Source: Ophioderma brevispina (lineage: Eukaryota > Echinodermata > Ophiuroidea > Amphilepidida > Ophiodermatidae). From it: a stretch of DNA of 64,000 bases. How positions within the stretch are numbered: the first letter of the stretch is position 1; every line of letters starts with the position of its first letter. The stretch is from the NCBI GenBank assembly GCA_023653785.1, contig JAMKCH010011880.1:1-64000 (forward strand), written 5' to 3'. The notes under the pieces are model-generated. The model ran no database searches and was not told the DNA's origin. It saw nothing but the letters and a program-made list of their open reading frames with translations. Below are positions 1-11,878 of the stretch, piece after piece. The position numbers and the translations under genes are program-made.

Positions 1-119
1 TAATAAATAATCTTAATTATAAAAAGGACTTTTATCATCGGCACATATGGCGACCAGACATTATCAAAAAAAAATACCACTGTATGATTTTTAAGGTCAT
101 CTGAATACAGGAACGCCAC

Positions 120-770
120 CCTGTGCACCGTGGCTGGTCACCATTTAACTATTCCATGATCAACTGTTAGAATTTTTGCAAAACATCTACATGGGAAACA
201 AACCAGTTGCCTTTTCAACAACGTTCATCACTCCTCTACCAATGAAAGGCGATCTGCAACTACTCCAAAATCACAGAGGAATCACACTGTCACCACTTCC
301 CTCTAAGATTTATAACTCAATGCTGCTCAACAGAATCACTTATTAAATTGATCCCATTCTCAGACGAAACCGGCATAGTTTTCGCAAAGGCATATGAACA
401 CTGCCCTTAGACAATTGCGCAAAAAGGATCACATATTTCAAAGATAAAAGCTTCAATTGTGTTTGTAACTACTGGAATCCTTCATAGAGACGGTCTTGCT
501 CATATCTCATTGTAGCCGTGGTTTATTACATCATTTTATTACAACAGAGTTTTGACATCATGAACAAGGGACTCACCATTAAACGCTGGCGTTAGAATTC
601 ACCAAAATTAGTATTTCTCAGACCTTGACTTCGCAGACGATGTAGCTCTAACAGCGGATCGGATATGGGATGCACACGACCTACTAACATCGTTTGTAGT
701 CTCAGGCGTCACATGTTGCAGGTTATTATTCCCAAAGAAGTGTCGTCACCCCATTCACTACATGGTTGGG
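120..770 (+). pseudogene. LINE reverse transcriptase fragment (RTE-like), decayed
   Basis: Reading across frames gives recognisable reverse transcriptase blocks. From about 230 there is a TPLPMKGDLQ segment, then NHRGITLSPLPSKIYNSMLL, then after a stop IDPILRRNRHSFRKG. After a gap, DFADDVALTADR covers the catalytic [FY]xDD motif (bases about 626-660). This order (KGDL, N-x-RGI, K-x-YN-x-LLNRI, RRN-x-x-FRKG, FADD) is what I know from RTE-like and related non-LTR retrotransposons. In-frame stops at about 342 and 390, shifts, and loss of most of the region between finger and palm show it is dead. I cannot follow the connection and thumb domains past about 770. The clade is inferred from memory of motif wording and could be a neighbouring LINE clade. 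Confidence 0.7.
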
Positions 771-1310
771 ATTGCTCGAGACATCTATCAGGGTCCATCT
801 AACATCCCCATACGGACAGGGACATTAGATAGGTAAATGGTTAGACTGCCAATCCAGCATATTGCTGATGGGGGTCAGCATTTCATCTATAGTGCATATG
901 GTGATCAATTAGAAAACAAATCCACACTCTCTCAGTACTTCGGCCACTAATGTCATGGATGCGCTGGAAGGATAATCTCGGTGTGGGGACGTGACTCTGG
1001 ATCAAATGGAACTTGGTATAATTCCTTTCCTGAATGGGTTGAAATTAACTTTCCCAACAGTCCGAAATATCATCGATCTCAGGAATCTCATAGCTGTCAA
1101 ACACACATATTTTGTTAATCGCACGCGTGAACAGATTCTTATGTCATTGCCGCCAAGTTTCCTGACTATAGACTATTGACACGTTCTATAATACCTAGCA
1201 TGGTATCTAGGCCGATTTAGGTTTCTGATAACTTGAGATTGGACTACCACCAACACCGTGTGTCTGAACATTATCCTTAGTCAACTTAGTTTCAGCATTA
1301 TGGGCACCGC
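771..1310. other. Unassigned, possibly decayed LINE 3' part
   Basis: This follows directly on the RT fragment, so it may hold the rest of that element. No frame stays open beyond about 60 codons and I recognise no motif. A 62-codon frame at 991-1179 is of chance length. Confidence 0.3.
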
Positions 1311-1798
1311 TACTATAGTAGATTCAACCCATCGTGTCACCAGAGGAAAAGTTTTGGACAGCGTCAATTAGTTGGGAGAGGAGGCAGAAAAAGAAAATAT
1401 GTAGCCCGATTCACCTGTTTCATGAATGAACGGATAATCTGAGCTTTTATGTTGACATCATTTTTACATAGAGAGTGCAAAGACGTTTATGTTCCTTCGT
1501 ATCCAAAACACAGGTGCTCAAAAACATTCAACTCACCTGTTACATTGAATACCACTGAAGCAAATTAATACGATTAGTCTGAATGCTTTGAGAGTTAATG
1601 ATAGCTAAAATGCGCTTACGTTGACTTGAATGCTTCATTAAGCAGAGCATTGATTTTTCTCCGCTATCGGACTCTATGTTTCAATAGATTTAGCACAGAA
1701 TTTTAATTTCCACCCACTGCACATGCCCCTCATTCAATGCCCATACCTTCAGAAAAGTACTAGAGGTGACACGATGGGTTGAATCTACTATGGTACTA
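1311..1798. mobile_element. Non-autonomous TIR element, about 490 bp
   Basis: Bases 1311-1345 and the reverse complement of 1763-1798 share TAGTAGATTCAACCCATCGT followed by GTCACC, with one or two mismatches over about 30 bp. This is far longer than chance for arms 420 bp apart. There is no transposase frame inside, so it reads as a MITE or internally deleted DNA transposon. The left end is itself palindromic (CTACTATAGTAG), so the exact boundary and target duplication (TA is possible) cannot be fixed. It lies just downstream of the LINE RT fragment and may have inserted into it. Confidence 0.6.
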
Positions 1799-3189
1799 TC
1801 AACACTCTGACCACCATCATGACCTGCATAACAAGTATTAAGAATGTTTTTATTCGTATTATATTTGCCCGTTTGCTTATGTTTTGTTTAATTCGGAGGG
1901 AATTCAACTTTTTAATATGAATCGCAGTTCAAAATATGGTATCACGATTAGAAATTAAGACAAAAATATGAAAGAATTTTATTTAAAAAAGATGTCTAAC
2001 CCCCTGTACATGCCCCTTGAAGGTTTTGAAACAAGGTTTCCGAATTTGGCAACATTGTGTACATACTTCTTGTAGCAGACAACATCACGATAATTAGAAA
2101 TGAGTGTGAACACCTTATTAAAATGTTTTAAACTACAAATGTGAGTTGGATATGTGGCGTTATTGATTTGTTAGTGTGAAATTAATTCCACGTGATGATC
2201 TGGGGGCACTCACATATGGATATGGGTGTAAGGCTCACGCTTCCAAACCCAGGGGCATTCGGTGACAGATGGCTGCAAAAAAAAACAGGTGGTTCTCTTT
2301 GGGTGAGAGTCAGCCAAATTGCCCCAATAGGGTCTTCTTACGAGTGTAACATTGCAAAAGTTCGGTTAATTTATCTATACAAAAATCAAAAAAAGTCTTT
2401 GAGTGAAAACTTTCAAAATCCCCCCCCCCACATGGGTCTTTGGGTAACATTAGTCAATTTTCACAAAATAGGGCTTGGGTGACAACGATGCTCGACCAAA
2501 GGGGCGTTCTTAACAGCCTTACAATCACGTGGCGCTTCCAAGGTGGGAGATGCCCCAGTGATGCTAGTTTTGGACCATTTATAGGTTGGTGTAAAAAGGT
2601 CATTGTAAATCACTACTTGTGCATCAGTTTACAATTTGCAGTGAACGGTAGCATTGGATTTGTTTTAAAGCGGCGGTGGCACTGGCACTTTTCACAAAAA
2701 TTGAAATTCTTCAATTTGCATCTCAAATGAAAATCTAGGCCATTTCTACAAATAAAATACATTATCAACACAGGGCAATTAATAAGGAGGTAAAGATCAC
2801 CAGGTATGGTTGGTATTTGGAAGGCTCTTAACTTGTAAGGCTTCCATAACTTTAATCCACAAAAATGTGTATATTACATGATTTATCATTAGACTCGTAC
2901 TCATCGATATTAAAACCACAAAGGGTCACATACCAGTTCAAACAGCGTGCATTACCGTGCGAAAACCAAACTACGGCATGCGTTTGTTTATGTGTAAACG
3001 ACATTTCCGTCATCTGATGAATTAACCGTCGCGCTGACATAATTATAAAATCGTCTGTTTACCCATAAAGAAGCTGAGATTTGGTCTTAAAAATATTTCA
3101 GGTGAGGGCTATGTATATAAAAAATTCACAACCATGCAAAATAATACGATTTTGAAAAATCAAATATCGAGTCTGCACTATTTTTTTAA
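1799..3189. other. No gene recognised; repeat-like AT-rich DNA
   Basis: Two overlapping 96-codon frames at 2192-2730 are interrupted by a C10 run near 2420 and an A9 run at 2278. They look like chance frames in a decayed interspersed repeat. Nothing else is supportable. Confidence 0.4.
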
Positions 3190-3786
3190 ATGTGCCAGTG
3201 TCTCTTTTCATGGTGGGGGTCAAAGCAGCTGGACTGGCAGTATTCCAGTCAGTTAGGCATAACGTCTGCCGATCTCGTAGGGTTTACACAAATATTAGTC
3301 AAGACAAGCACCTGCGGCATAACGCGTCAAAGAATCACACCAAACTCGGTAGAAGGAAGACTGTGCTCTCGCCGCCCTTTCTGCCGACACGTGACTAAAC
3401 TCTCTAGTTCTTTCCATTCAGCCATCTTACAGGACATGGAGTAGAGTATGCCTGGCAAGATACTCCAAGACCCGATCAACTCTCTATTACACCTTAGAAA
3501 GAACTACCACCTGGCAGGCAATCTCCAACGAAGGAATGGTCACCTTAAACACCGGATTCGCACAGGAAGTAGGTTCGTTCGTTCAATGGCAACAGCACGA
3601 TGGGGGCTGCGGCCATCGCAGCATGCAATGTGGCTACCATCACAGACTGCGGATCACATTCTCAATGAGTGCCCTACCCTTTTTCGTGCACCCCGGGGCA
3701 CACCATTTACGGCTCTCTGCATTCTGTATGCTGGCACAACAGAGCCACCGATTCCGTCCGCATCGCTAATTGGCCGGATAGTCTAG
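3190..3786 (+). pseudogene. LINE ORF2 C-terminal fragment with Cys/His-rich tail
   Basis: The frame from 3448 contains LKHRIRTGSRF, then ATARWGLRPS, then QTADHILNECPTLFRAPRG. This matches the pattern RFRTGHGR..WGL..SP.C.CG...QTADHI..CPL.R that closes the ORF2 proteins of several non-LTR retrotransposon lineages. The CxCG residues expected before QTADH (around 3625-3645) are split between two frames (CGYHH is readable one frame over), so a frameshift has broken the motif. Upstream, 3190-3444 is open but not alignable by eye. The reverse transcriptase core is not visible, so this is a 5'-truncated copy. The clade (I, Jockey or RTE-like) is not determined. Confidence 0.6.
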
Positions 3787-4370
3787 ACATGAACTACGTC
3801 TTTTGACTCCCTGGAGCAGAGCGCTGTGTTAAAGGCTCTGCGATTAGCTGAAAAGGATATGGAAAATATACAAAAAAGAAAAAAAACGGTTTTCGCGAAA
3901 TCAACGAATCAGGTGGTCATCTGCTGTTAGAATGGTTTCCTGACAATAAAAGACCAATTAGCTCACTAGTTTTTGTAATCCTGGCGTGTGGCATGACTTG
4001 TTAGCAGCAATCGAGAATTGGCCAGCAGAAAGGTAAGGAAATTTGCTTGTATGGATCGTATTTTTCACACGTTTTTTCTGTCCGTAAAGTAAGTATTCTG
4101 TGTCACAGACGCAAAACTATTATCTAATTAGTACTGCGCGAGAGATTAACTTTTATCAGTCCCGTCTAGCGAATGCATGCAAGGAAACTAAATTCTCAAA
4201 TATCTCCAGATCCGAAATAGGGTTTCTATGGAGTTTTTGCATCAGAGGGGTCCCGTACAGAAGCGGTAGGGGCCTACCAGGTACCTCATCAATCAGAAGA
4301 TATGGGTATGTGTGCGCTTTATTTCGTTAATGTTTTTAGTTGAAGTATTACAAAACCCATCTTCTGGCAG
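3787..4370. other. Nothing recognised
   Basis: No open frame over about 75 codons, no inverted termini and no simple repeat apart from an A-rich run near 3870-3890. Confidence 0.4.
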
Positions 4371-4437
4371 CTCGAGTTCGTGGCGTGCAGGGATATTCGC
4401 TCGTCTTGGATCAAAAGGTCCTGGGTTCGATCTGACG
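4371..4437 (+). mobile_element. tRNA-like head of a SINE (candidate)
   Basis: The string from GCTCGAGTTCGTGGCGTGCA to CTGGGTTCGATCTGACGC has a tRNA-like layout. GTGGCGTGCAGG is at the A-box position and GGTTCGATC, one or two changes from GGTTCGANTCC, is at the B-box position about 35 bp later. No CCA or complete acceptor stem is seen, so it is not called as a functional tRNA. It is more likely the decayed promoter of a tRNA-derived SINE. Confidence 0.4.
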
Positions 4438-4868
4438 CAAAATTGTAATCTATTCATTTTGGTCTAGAGATTGCAATTGAAAACGTCAAATTGGCATAAA
4501 CGCGATTTACAGGTATTTGGTTACCTGGTCGGCCTGTTTACTATGTTGTTTTCAATATGTATCGTATTGGGTCTGAACCTTAAAACCTGCGAGAAAATTG
4601 AACGTTTTTGTCGGGTACTTCGGTGCTCGCACGACGGAAAGTGAACACACAGTCGTTACGGGGCCGGCGTCCCGTTCCCACAATGCCTTTCGGTATTATT
4701 TCAGTCTTGGAGCATGTTCAAACGCTGGTTTTAAATTAACGCTTTCAATTTTAGAAACAGGAATACACCTACTTACCGCTGCCTGTACGCTCAGCCCGAT
4801 AATGAAGTGGTGAGACTCCCTAGGGTAAGTGAAGATTTGCCAAGGTTTGCCAAATTCAACAATGGGCG
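4438..4868. other. Nothing firm; possible SINE body
   Basis: If the preceding tRNA-like head is a SINE, part of this stretch would be its body. A 71-codon frame at 4598-4813 has no recognisable motif. Confidence 0.3.
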
Positions 4869-5114
4869 GTGATGTGTGTCAAGAATACGAAATGGTGGTG
4901 GCGGGTGGACACAGATTTCCTCAAACCCCAACCAATCAAACGTGAGGTGGCTCCACCTCTTAAAACATATTTAGCTGCTGCCTCATACGCCAAGAAGAAG
5001 ATCAAAGATGCCAGATATAATCAGTTCATGGAATATAAAGCCAAAGAGAACTCAAGAAGCAAAGACTGGAAAACCCAGAAAATTGCCAATCTTGCAGTTA
5101 TAGAAGGAGAATAA
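4869..5114 (+). CDS. Unrecognised small open frame, lysine-rich (possible exon or TE fragment)
   Basis: An 81-codon frame opens at 4869 and stops at 5112-5114. It has a tryptophan cluster near the start (KWWWRVD), a proline segment (LKPQPIKREVAPP) and a charged, probably helical C-terminal half rich in K, E and R (YAKKKIKDARYNQF). The composition looks more protein-like than neighbouring frames, which are dominated by low-complexity residues. I do not recognise a family. No convincing Kozak context or splice signals settle whether it is an exon, part of a transposon protein or chance. It lies between a SINE-like head and simple repeats, which favours a transposon origin. Confidence 0.25.
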   Translation: MMCVKNTKWWWRVDTDFLKPQPIKREVAPPLKTYLAAASYAKKKIKDARYNQFMEYKAKENSRSKDWKTQKIANLAVIEGE

Positions 5115-5637
5115 AGATTTAACTGAGCTGAAAAAGTGGCAGAAAAGGTTGATAATATCTAGAACTGAACGACAGACTCATATTTCACACATTTCCTTCA
5201 CAGTTTTTCCTCTGATACCCACGTATGTTAAGCAAAGTGCAAGTCTGCCAATTCAGCAACCTTGTTGCTAAATCTTCAGAGAGGGGCATGGTACAGGGGG
5301 TTTAGCCTGCTTTCATTTAATTTTTAATGATGATATTCTTGTTTAGTAGGGTTTTGATACCATAATTTTCCGGCATCGATTCACAAAAAGTTTGGAATTA
5401 TCACCCTCCCCCCCCCCCACAATATACATTCTAAAAATTACTACTTTAAAAACTCTAATTGAAGTAATGCATGTCGCCTTCAGACAATATGTAGATATCC
5501 TAAAGCTAGATATCACAATCTTTCTAAAAATTACATGTGTTCCTTGCCTAGGTATAACATCGCAACATCGTTACATGTACAAAGCCTTTTAAAACAGTGT
5601 GATATTTGTAATGTCATTTTTCTTATTTTTATTTTAT
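5115..5637. other. Nothing recognised; one C12 tract
   Basis: AT-rich DNA with a poly-C run at about 5407-5418. No gene signal. Confidence 0.4.
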
Positions 5638-5703
5638 CTTTATTTATTTATTTTATTTAAATTTCTTTATTTATTTATTTATTTATTTATTTTATTATTT
5701 CAT

Positions 5704-5738
<35 letters not shown>

Positions 5739-5744
5739 TTTTAG
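5638..5744 (+). repeat. (TTTA)n microsatellite
   Basis: About 105 bp of imperfect TTTA/TTTAT repeats. A frame of 69 codons running through it (Leu/Phe/Ile/Tyr only) is a product of the repeat. Confidence 0.95.
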
Positions 5745-6296
5745 CAAGGCGTGTCAAATCATTGCATCTTTCCGGTTCCTTGTCAACTCCTCATTCAAAA
5801 TGATGTAAACTAATTTCGTACGTTATACAGTAATTGGTGTATCACTCAATATAAATTCCCCCCGGACGGTACAATTATGTTTGAGTGTAAACGATATTTT
5901 CGCCGATTTGAAGAGTGAAATACGAGATGGAATCGATGTTGAGTAGATTGAAATGCGTCTACATTTTCGCCGTTTGGCGCTTTCAAAAGGATTGATCTAA
6001 TTCATCCTTAATGAACAGGTGGACTAAATAGCAAGTCTGAAATTTAAAGAGGAAGTTAAATCCCAGGATCATTTAGCATTAGGTCGACATCGCCCATAAA
6101 AGTTGTTTCATGGTGTTTATGGTTGCCGTGGGTCATTGGACTCACAAGTTGATTTTGATATGTTGGCCATTTCCGTGGAGAACCGAAGAGCTGGAGTATA
6201 TAGTAATATTAGGAATATTTGTTTTTTGTAAACACAGCGCGACTGCGTGATCCTTTCTATACCATCCAAATCTATGCAACTTTCACATTGTTTCGC
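5745..6296. other. Nothing recognised
   Basis: No coherent frame on either strand and no termini. It ends at the (CAA)n tail of the minus-strand LINE. Confidence 0.4.
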
Positions 6297-7165
6297 TAAC
6301 AACAGCAACCACAACAGCAACAACAACCAAGCATTTTTATAGCCCCACAAAGACCGCATCGCTTTACAAATTAACATACATCATAAACTATAACAATATT
6401 ACAAGGCCTAAGCAATATACACAAAGTAGAAAATATTAACACAATGAAAAATGCCAAATTGCACCTTATCAGTAATAATGCAAGAAAATAAAAACAAATA
6501 AGTTTGAAGTTTTTTTTCTTGACGATTTGAAGAGTATCAGCCTTCCCGATGATTTTTTGGATGGAATTCAAGAGTCGTGGAGCAAGTATCATAAAAGGCA
6601 CGATCACCATTGGATTGATTTTGTCCCTGGGAATGGTGGGAAGTGTTTGTGGCATATGATTAGCGAGTTGCATCAACAGATGAATTTAAAAGTTACTAGT
6701 TCCTGACGAATATGAATGTGCCATGAAGTTGATGCACTTGTGAACACAATAACAAGGTAGTTTTCAGGTTACGTTGGCGTACAAGTAGCCAAATGGATGC
6801 CAATGGAGCGCTAAATGGTCACGGCTAGCTAGAAGAACTAGACTGGCGGCTCTGTTCTGAAGCCTTTGTAAACGAGTTTTATTACGTTCATTGGCACCGT
6901 AAAGCAACGCATTACCATAATCAATCCAAGAGAAGATGAGCGATTGCACAGCTAATTTGCATGTCTCTTGATTCATAAAACGTCTAATGCGCAAAAGATT
7001 CCGGAGATAAAAACTGACACATTTAACGATGGAAGATATATAGTCTTTCATATTCAGTTGAGGATCAAAAATAACACCCACATTGCGCACATACTTTGTT
7101 GGAATTATAACGAAATCACCAAGAGTCAATGTAATTTCTGGAAGACGAGAAGCACACTGAAAAGA
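6297..7165 (-). pseudogene. 5'-truncated CR1/Rex1-like LINE, C-terminal RT and thumb
   Basis: On the minus strand, 7165 down to 6764 encodes the end of a reverse transcriptase: ITLTLGDFVIIPTKYVRNVG, VIFDPQLNMKDYISSIVK, then the thumb segments RNLLRIRRFMNQETCKLAVQ and SWIDYGNALLYGA, then RLQRLQNRAASLV. After a frameshift, 6676-6480 continues with the typical end ILAPRLLNSIQKI and KADTLQIVKKKNFKLICF, equivalent to the APRLWNSLP..I and F-KK-LKT-LF block of CR1/L2/Rex1-type ORF2. The 3' end reads GGGGCTATAAAAATGCTTGG followed by (TTG)n. A GCGCTATATAA-type 3' end plus a short microsatellite tail is usual for this superfamily. The catalytic FADD region is missing, so this is a short truncated copy. 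The first residues of the nominal 147-codon frame upstream of about 7165 belong to a neighbouring repeat. Confidence 0.8.
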
Positions 7166-7420
7166 CCTTGATTCCATTGATACCAAAATAACTACTAACA
7201 TAGTCACAATGACGTCGTAAAGTCAGCGAGTCGGCAAGATTGACTGTTTACATAGAAAATAGGCGAAAATCCATAAGCTAAGATAAAATGATACGAGAAC
7301 GATTACCTGGAAGCATTTTACGAAAGCTTTTGGTATTTTAGCACACTGGAGCAAAGTGGGGTACCCCCCCCCCCCCCAATGGGTGGAAGAAGAGGGTTTA
7401 AAATTTTCAAAGTTTTATAA
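7160..7420 (+). repeat. Copy of CRE-bearing TIR family (one arm plus poly-C)
   Basis: TTCCATTGATACCAAAATAA then CTACTAACATAGTCACAATGACGTCG matches the TIR found at 28431-28486, 20677-20730 and (inverted) 26955-27020. A C15 run at 7364-7378 lies downstream, as in other copies. No second arm is identified here. Confidence 0.5.
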
Positions 7421-7929
7421 AGAGCGTAATTTCATTGCTGGCCAGTTTGTTTGTGTTAAGTACTTAAACAAATGTCGTGACATGTCCGGGGTGTCAAGAA
7501 GTTTTGGGTGTCAGAGTTTCGTGGTCTAGAGGTAACAGTATGAGTCAGCGTCCTAGACCTTGTTGATTATCAGTTATTTCGTCGCGTGCTAACGATTAGA
7601 TTAGATGCGGAAACTACAACGGTCTGGGACACTCTGAAGTAGGGCACGGGGATTTTAACAACGACACTATCCTTCGAAGGAGGCCACCAGTAGTTTGTAT
7701 CGATATAATTACGCAGTACACACAAGATGATCGATGAGATAACTGAGGTACGTTGGGTATAATATGCAAAAGAACCCCCCCCCCAAAAAAAAGTACACTT
7801 CTTGCCCCAATTGCGATTCAATATTGCCAAACACAATACTAATGCCTATAACCAAGCCTTTGTGAACACGGTTTATCAAGGGTGGTAGGGGACTACCCCT
7901 CAAGAATTTCTTATGATTCAAAAACTAGT
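7421..7929. other. Nothing recognised; C8 tract
   Basis: Minus-strand frames at 7570-7921 run through poly-C and A tracts and carry no motif. Confidence 0.35.
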
Positions 7930-8265
7930 GATAGCTATGGTCCTCCGTTTTCCATTGATACCAAATAAGGACCCAATATTACCCGGTTATGGGTAACTTG
8001 ACGTCATCAAGGTCCGCGAGAGGCAAAAATTGGCATTTTCAACAGGTAAAAAATACCGAAAAAAACAAATTTTGCTGGTAAAAAGAAAGGGGTCCGATTT
8101 TCAGGCGGTTTCCAGCTCTAATGATGGCAATAGATAGTTTTACATAAACACAGTTCAAAAATGTTACCATAAAAGATCCTTGGTGGCAACTCCCCCCCCC
8201 CCACCTCGCTTTGCCGCATACCCTAACCCGATGAAGGTGATTCTTCACATTTTTCACTACAATTA
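7930..8265 (+). repeat. Second local copy of the CRE-bearing TIR family
   Basis: AGCTATGGTCCTCCGTTTTC, then CATTGATACCAAATAAGGAC, ends in a perfect TGACGTCA at 7999-8006. The same start (AGCTATGGTCCTCC.TTTCCATTGATA) is seen at 28423. A C10 run follows at 8192-8201. Confidence 0.5.
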
Positions 8266-9782
8266 TCAAGAAAGACGAGGAACGTGATTACCGTTTTTTT
8301 TTTTTTTTTTTTAATTGGTATTGGATAAAAGCATAAGTATACATGCATGGGTATCACTAAAGGTCAAAGGTCGGATTATATCAACGACCGGCCCCTTGGT
8401 GCGTGGGGGGGGGTCAAGGGAACCCAGGTTAATTTTCTTGGAAACGATCAAGGGTTTATTTCATGTTTTTCATTGAAAGGTTGGGATACCGTATTGCACT
8501 TACGATGTTATAATTTATGATAGAAAGAAATATCGAAAAGATGTTGAAGTTTACTATCACCCAATCGGTAGTAAAGCGCATTCTGTCTCATCGTGGCTCG
8601 GGAATGTTATTGGATGGAAGTTCAGATAATTCTTAAGATTTGGAAACACTAGTGAAAAAGTCGGTCACTCTTATTACTACTGATGAGTAGTCATTGGAGT
8701 TCCCCAAGAATGACAGACCCAACGCAAGGTCCCATTCAATTCCAATTCTCTCCAATTTCAGTTGAAAATACCCTTTCATAGAGGTTTCACGATCTCGAAA
8801 AATTGGGCCTCAAACAATAAGATTTTTTCGACAAAATGAATTGAATCCTTTCTTATCAATTACGCGAGGCAAGTACCTTTTTTCCGCCGGTAAAATTCGA
8901 AATTATTTAGCCAAAAAGGCCTGCTAAAAAAAGTTAGTTCAGACACCTTCCTTGGAGAAAGAATGGCACTGATATTTCATGCTTTAGGTAACGTTTTCTT
9001 CTATTTAGTCGATTAGAGCTTGCAGTCATTTCTCCCGCTAATTGTTGGATTGTACTGGAACCATTAAACGCCTGGAGTAAATCGTAGATTCACAATGAAG
9101 TACATCGTCATTGTAAGTGGATTTCACATCCAGCGAGATATTTCGAGTGTCGCATTTCGTTGCTTAATTACGACAACGCAGCGGGCGAATCAATCACCCC
9201 CTCCCCCATATAATACATCACGAACACGGCCAGAGTCTTATAATCGATTAAATGAGCCAATGATTTGTTCCTTAATTTGAATTGTTCCCTGATGCGACGA
9301 TGCGTTGTTACATCATCCTAATATGGAATTCAGATCCACCAATTGAAAGCATAGCTTACATATGGTTCCACCCAACCAAAACGGCAACGTTCGTCAGGCA
9401 AGTTACTTCGGATTTGCAAATCCTGTGGCTCCCCTTTTAACACGGTAGCTAAATGTTGCTTGCATTGGTTACATGGTGGCATTTAGAAACAAGCTCGTTC
9501 TTTTCGTAAAGAAGACGACCGATCTCCAAGCTAATAAGACAATACATATTCTTGAAATGGGTTATCCTTACTGCGACTACTAAACTCTATTTAGGATTTT
9601 CGAAAGAATACATGTTTCAAGATAGCACGCCAATGGAAAAGGTAATTATACGAAATGTAAACATGTGTGTAAATTAGCAAAAAGCTTTCGTCTCATAGAT
9701 ATATGAGGAAAAAAAACCCCCGACAAGAGACAATTTACATGGAGGCAGGTATAAAGCATAAAGACTTGATTATTGGTTTATA
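8266..9782. other. Nothing recognised; T19 run and G tract
   Basis: Contains T19 at 8294-8312 and a G9 tract at about 8405. No frame over 61 codons and no inverted termini found by eye. Confidence 0.4.
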
Positions 9783-10569
9783 TATGAACACATCAAAGAC
9801 CATGTATATTCTACTGATGCACGACCAGCACTTAAATCAGACCACAATTCAATATCTTTAAAACTGTCTGTATCAAAGAGTAAAAGGGGTTCTAGCTATT
9901 GGAAATTTAATTCTTCTTTAATCTACGATACTATATTTAAGAAATAAATCAAAATCTAGACAACTGGCGAATCATTTCCAGTACAAAGATGCATGCGACA
10001 AGGGTGTCCTTTATCGGCACTCTTATTTATTATACCTGTAGAAATATTAGCTTTAAGTATGAAACAAGACGAGTACATACATGGAATAAAATTTGTAAAT
10101 GATCAAGATATAAAAATGGTGCAATTAGTTGATGACACAACTATAATGGTCAGTGATAAACTATCTGTATTAAATGTGTTGAGTTCAATAGACAACGTTA
10201 GAGAAGTATCTGGTATAGTTATCAATAAAGAAAAAACAGAAGGAATGTGGTTAGGCCAACAACGGCCCACTGTTAGTGTAGAAACAATGAGATGGTCCGA
10301 AATACCAGTCAAAAGTTTGGGAACATATTTCAGCAAAAACAAAAGAAGAATCAGAGAAACTTACTTACTCAAATAGATTGACAAAACTGGAAGAGGCTAT
10401 TAAAGGGTGGAAATGGAAATTGACATGTTTGGTAAATAGCAATTATTGTAAAGACCTTGTGTATTTCACGGCTATTATACTACGTGAATTAAAAAAAAAA
10501 CAATGTGCAAGGATTAAAGATGATTTTGACCTTAATGCAATCACTATATCAGATTGTTGTTATTGTTAG
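9783..10569 (+). pseudogene. L1-like LINE: end of endonuclease joined to RT by internal deletion
   Basis: 9783-9947 reads YEHIKDHVYSTDARPALKSD then HNSISLKLSV, RGSSYWKFNSSL and a stop. The SDHNSISL motif followed by G-x-x-YWKFN-SL is the C-terminal end of an L1-type apurinic endonuclease and the start of the linker. 9993-10376 then gives the RT: MRQGCPLSALLFIIPVEILA, IHGIKFVNDQDIKMVQLVDD and GIVINKEKTEGMWLG. The RQGCPLS block is intact, but the usual YADD is LVDD here, so the aromatic residue and the alanine of the catalytic box are changed. A deletion removes RT fingers and the first palm aspartate. 10378-10569 continues with KLEEAIKGWKWK (thumb) after a stop. A (TA)n array follows directly. 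Dead copy; L1/Tx1 assignment is by motif wording. Confidence 0.75.
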
Positions 10570-10598
10570 TTTGTATTTGTTAGATCTTATATAGAATA

Positions 10599-10618
10599 TG
10601 ATATATATATCTATATAT

Positions 10619-10681
<63 letters not shown>
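10599..10681 (+). repeat. (TA)n microsatellite
   Basis: About 80 bp of near-perfect TA repeats downstream of the L1-like remnant. Confidence 0.95.
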
Positions 10682-10683
<2 letters not shown>

Positions 10684-11878
10684 GCACTGAAAAATACGCT
10701 AGATTTGGGATTTACACACATGAAACTTGTTTTTGTGAGAATGTACAATATCATGATGCCTTTCTTAACTTAATGTTACATTTTCTTGATAATTCAGCTT
10801 TCAATTTGAAGACACCTTTTCGTGTTACCTACCTGCAAATTATGTGGTATGATTAGTAGATGGGCCTATGTAGAATTTGGTAAAGTTCATGTTAATTGTT
10901 GGCAACCACTATACACGATACTACTGGGTCTGACTATTAAAATAAAACGATTTTGCCATTAGTTGACCTTTAAGTGACCTTAATACAAGGTCAATATGGT
11001 CATACATCGTCCAATGTATCTCGACCTTGGTACCAAAATGTGGCCAGGTTCACAAGGAACATTGTATATGATATTTATTTTGTTATTTGACATTTTTCTT
11101 TGTTATATGCAGATATATGCATTTCGTTTTAATGGCAAATTCCTGCATATTATTACTCTAATTAGCTTATCGGTCAGTTAGTTAACCAGTCAGTTGGCCA
11201 AAAGATTGGTTGGTTACTTGCTTAGTTATTTTGTAATTAAAATTATGCATGTTCGAATTAATGGTTTGCGTTATTTAACGCCTCCAGACCTTATCAAAAC
11301 ACATTTTTTCATAACAATGTGGTTCTCATCATTTATCTATTACATACTGATCTATATAGAGCAAGCGAATGTAATGACATGTGACCGCTTTGTTAAATTT
11401 GAAACGACCCGAAAGACAATAGGGTGTCGATATTTCAATTTCACAATTTTCTACCTACACTTCGTGAGTTGAAAGACAGAAAAAAATGGATTTATAATTC
11501 ACAGCGAGATGATTGATTGTATCACTGAAGTAATAAGTTGGGCAAAAATTGAGTTGTCATTTCCATACCCATGATCAAAAAGATCAAAGAGGTTGCGAAT
11601 AAGATGCTTCATTTGATCAAACTTAATAAAAAAAATCGGTCACAGTAATTGAAAATGCAATATCGCGTCGAACTAATGATTGAAAGGAAGAGCGTTACAA
11701 AACAAGATTGGGACGGCCAATTGTAGTCACGGTAGATTATTCAAACAGCAAAAAAGTCATTTGAGAGCAACATAGTAAGGTTATAAATGAGAACCCTATT
11801 CTAGAAGTTTGGGAAGAAGGTATTGCTCCGGGAATGGTGAGGAATTTTGTAAACTAAGGGGGTAAAATTAAATTGTGT
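10682..11878. other. Nothing recognised
   Basis: AT-rich DNA. Frames of 61 and 92 codons at 10996-11472 are hydrophobic and unassignable. Confidence 0.35.

Noticed and set aside
5599..5808. Leu/Phe-rich frame that looks like a membrane protein
   Set aside because: Translation of (TTTA)n.
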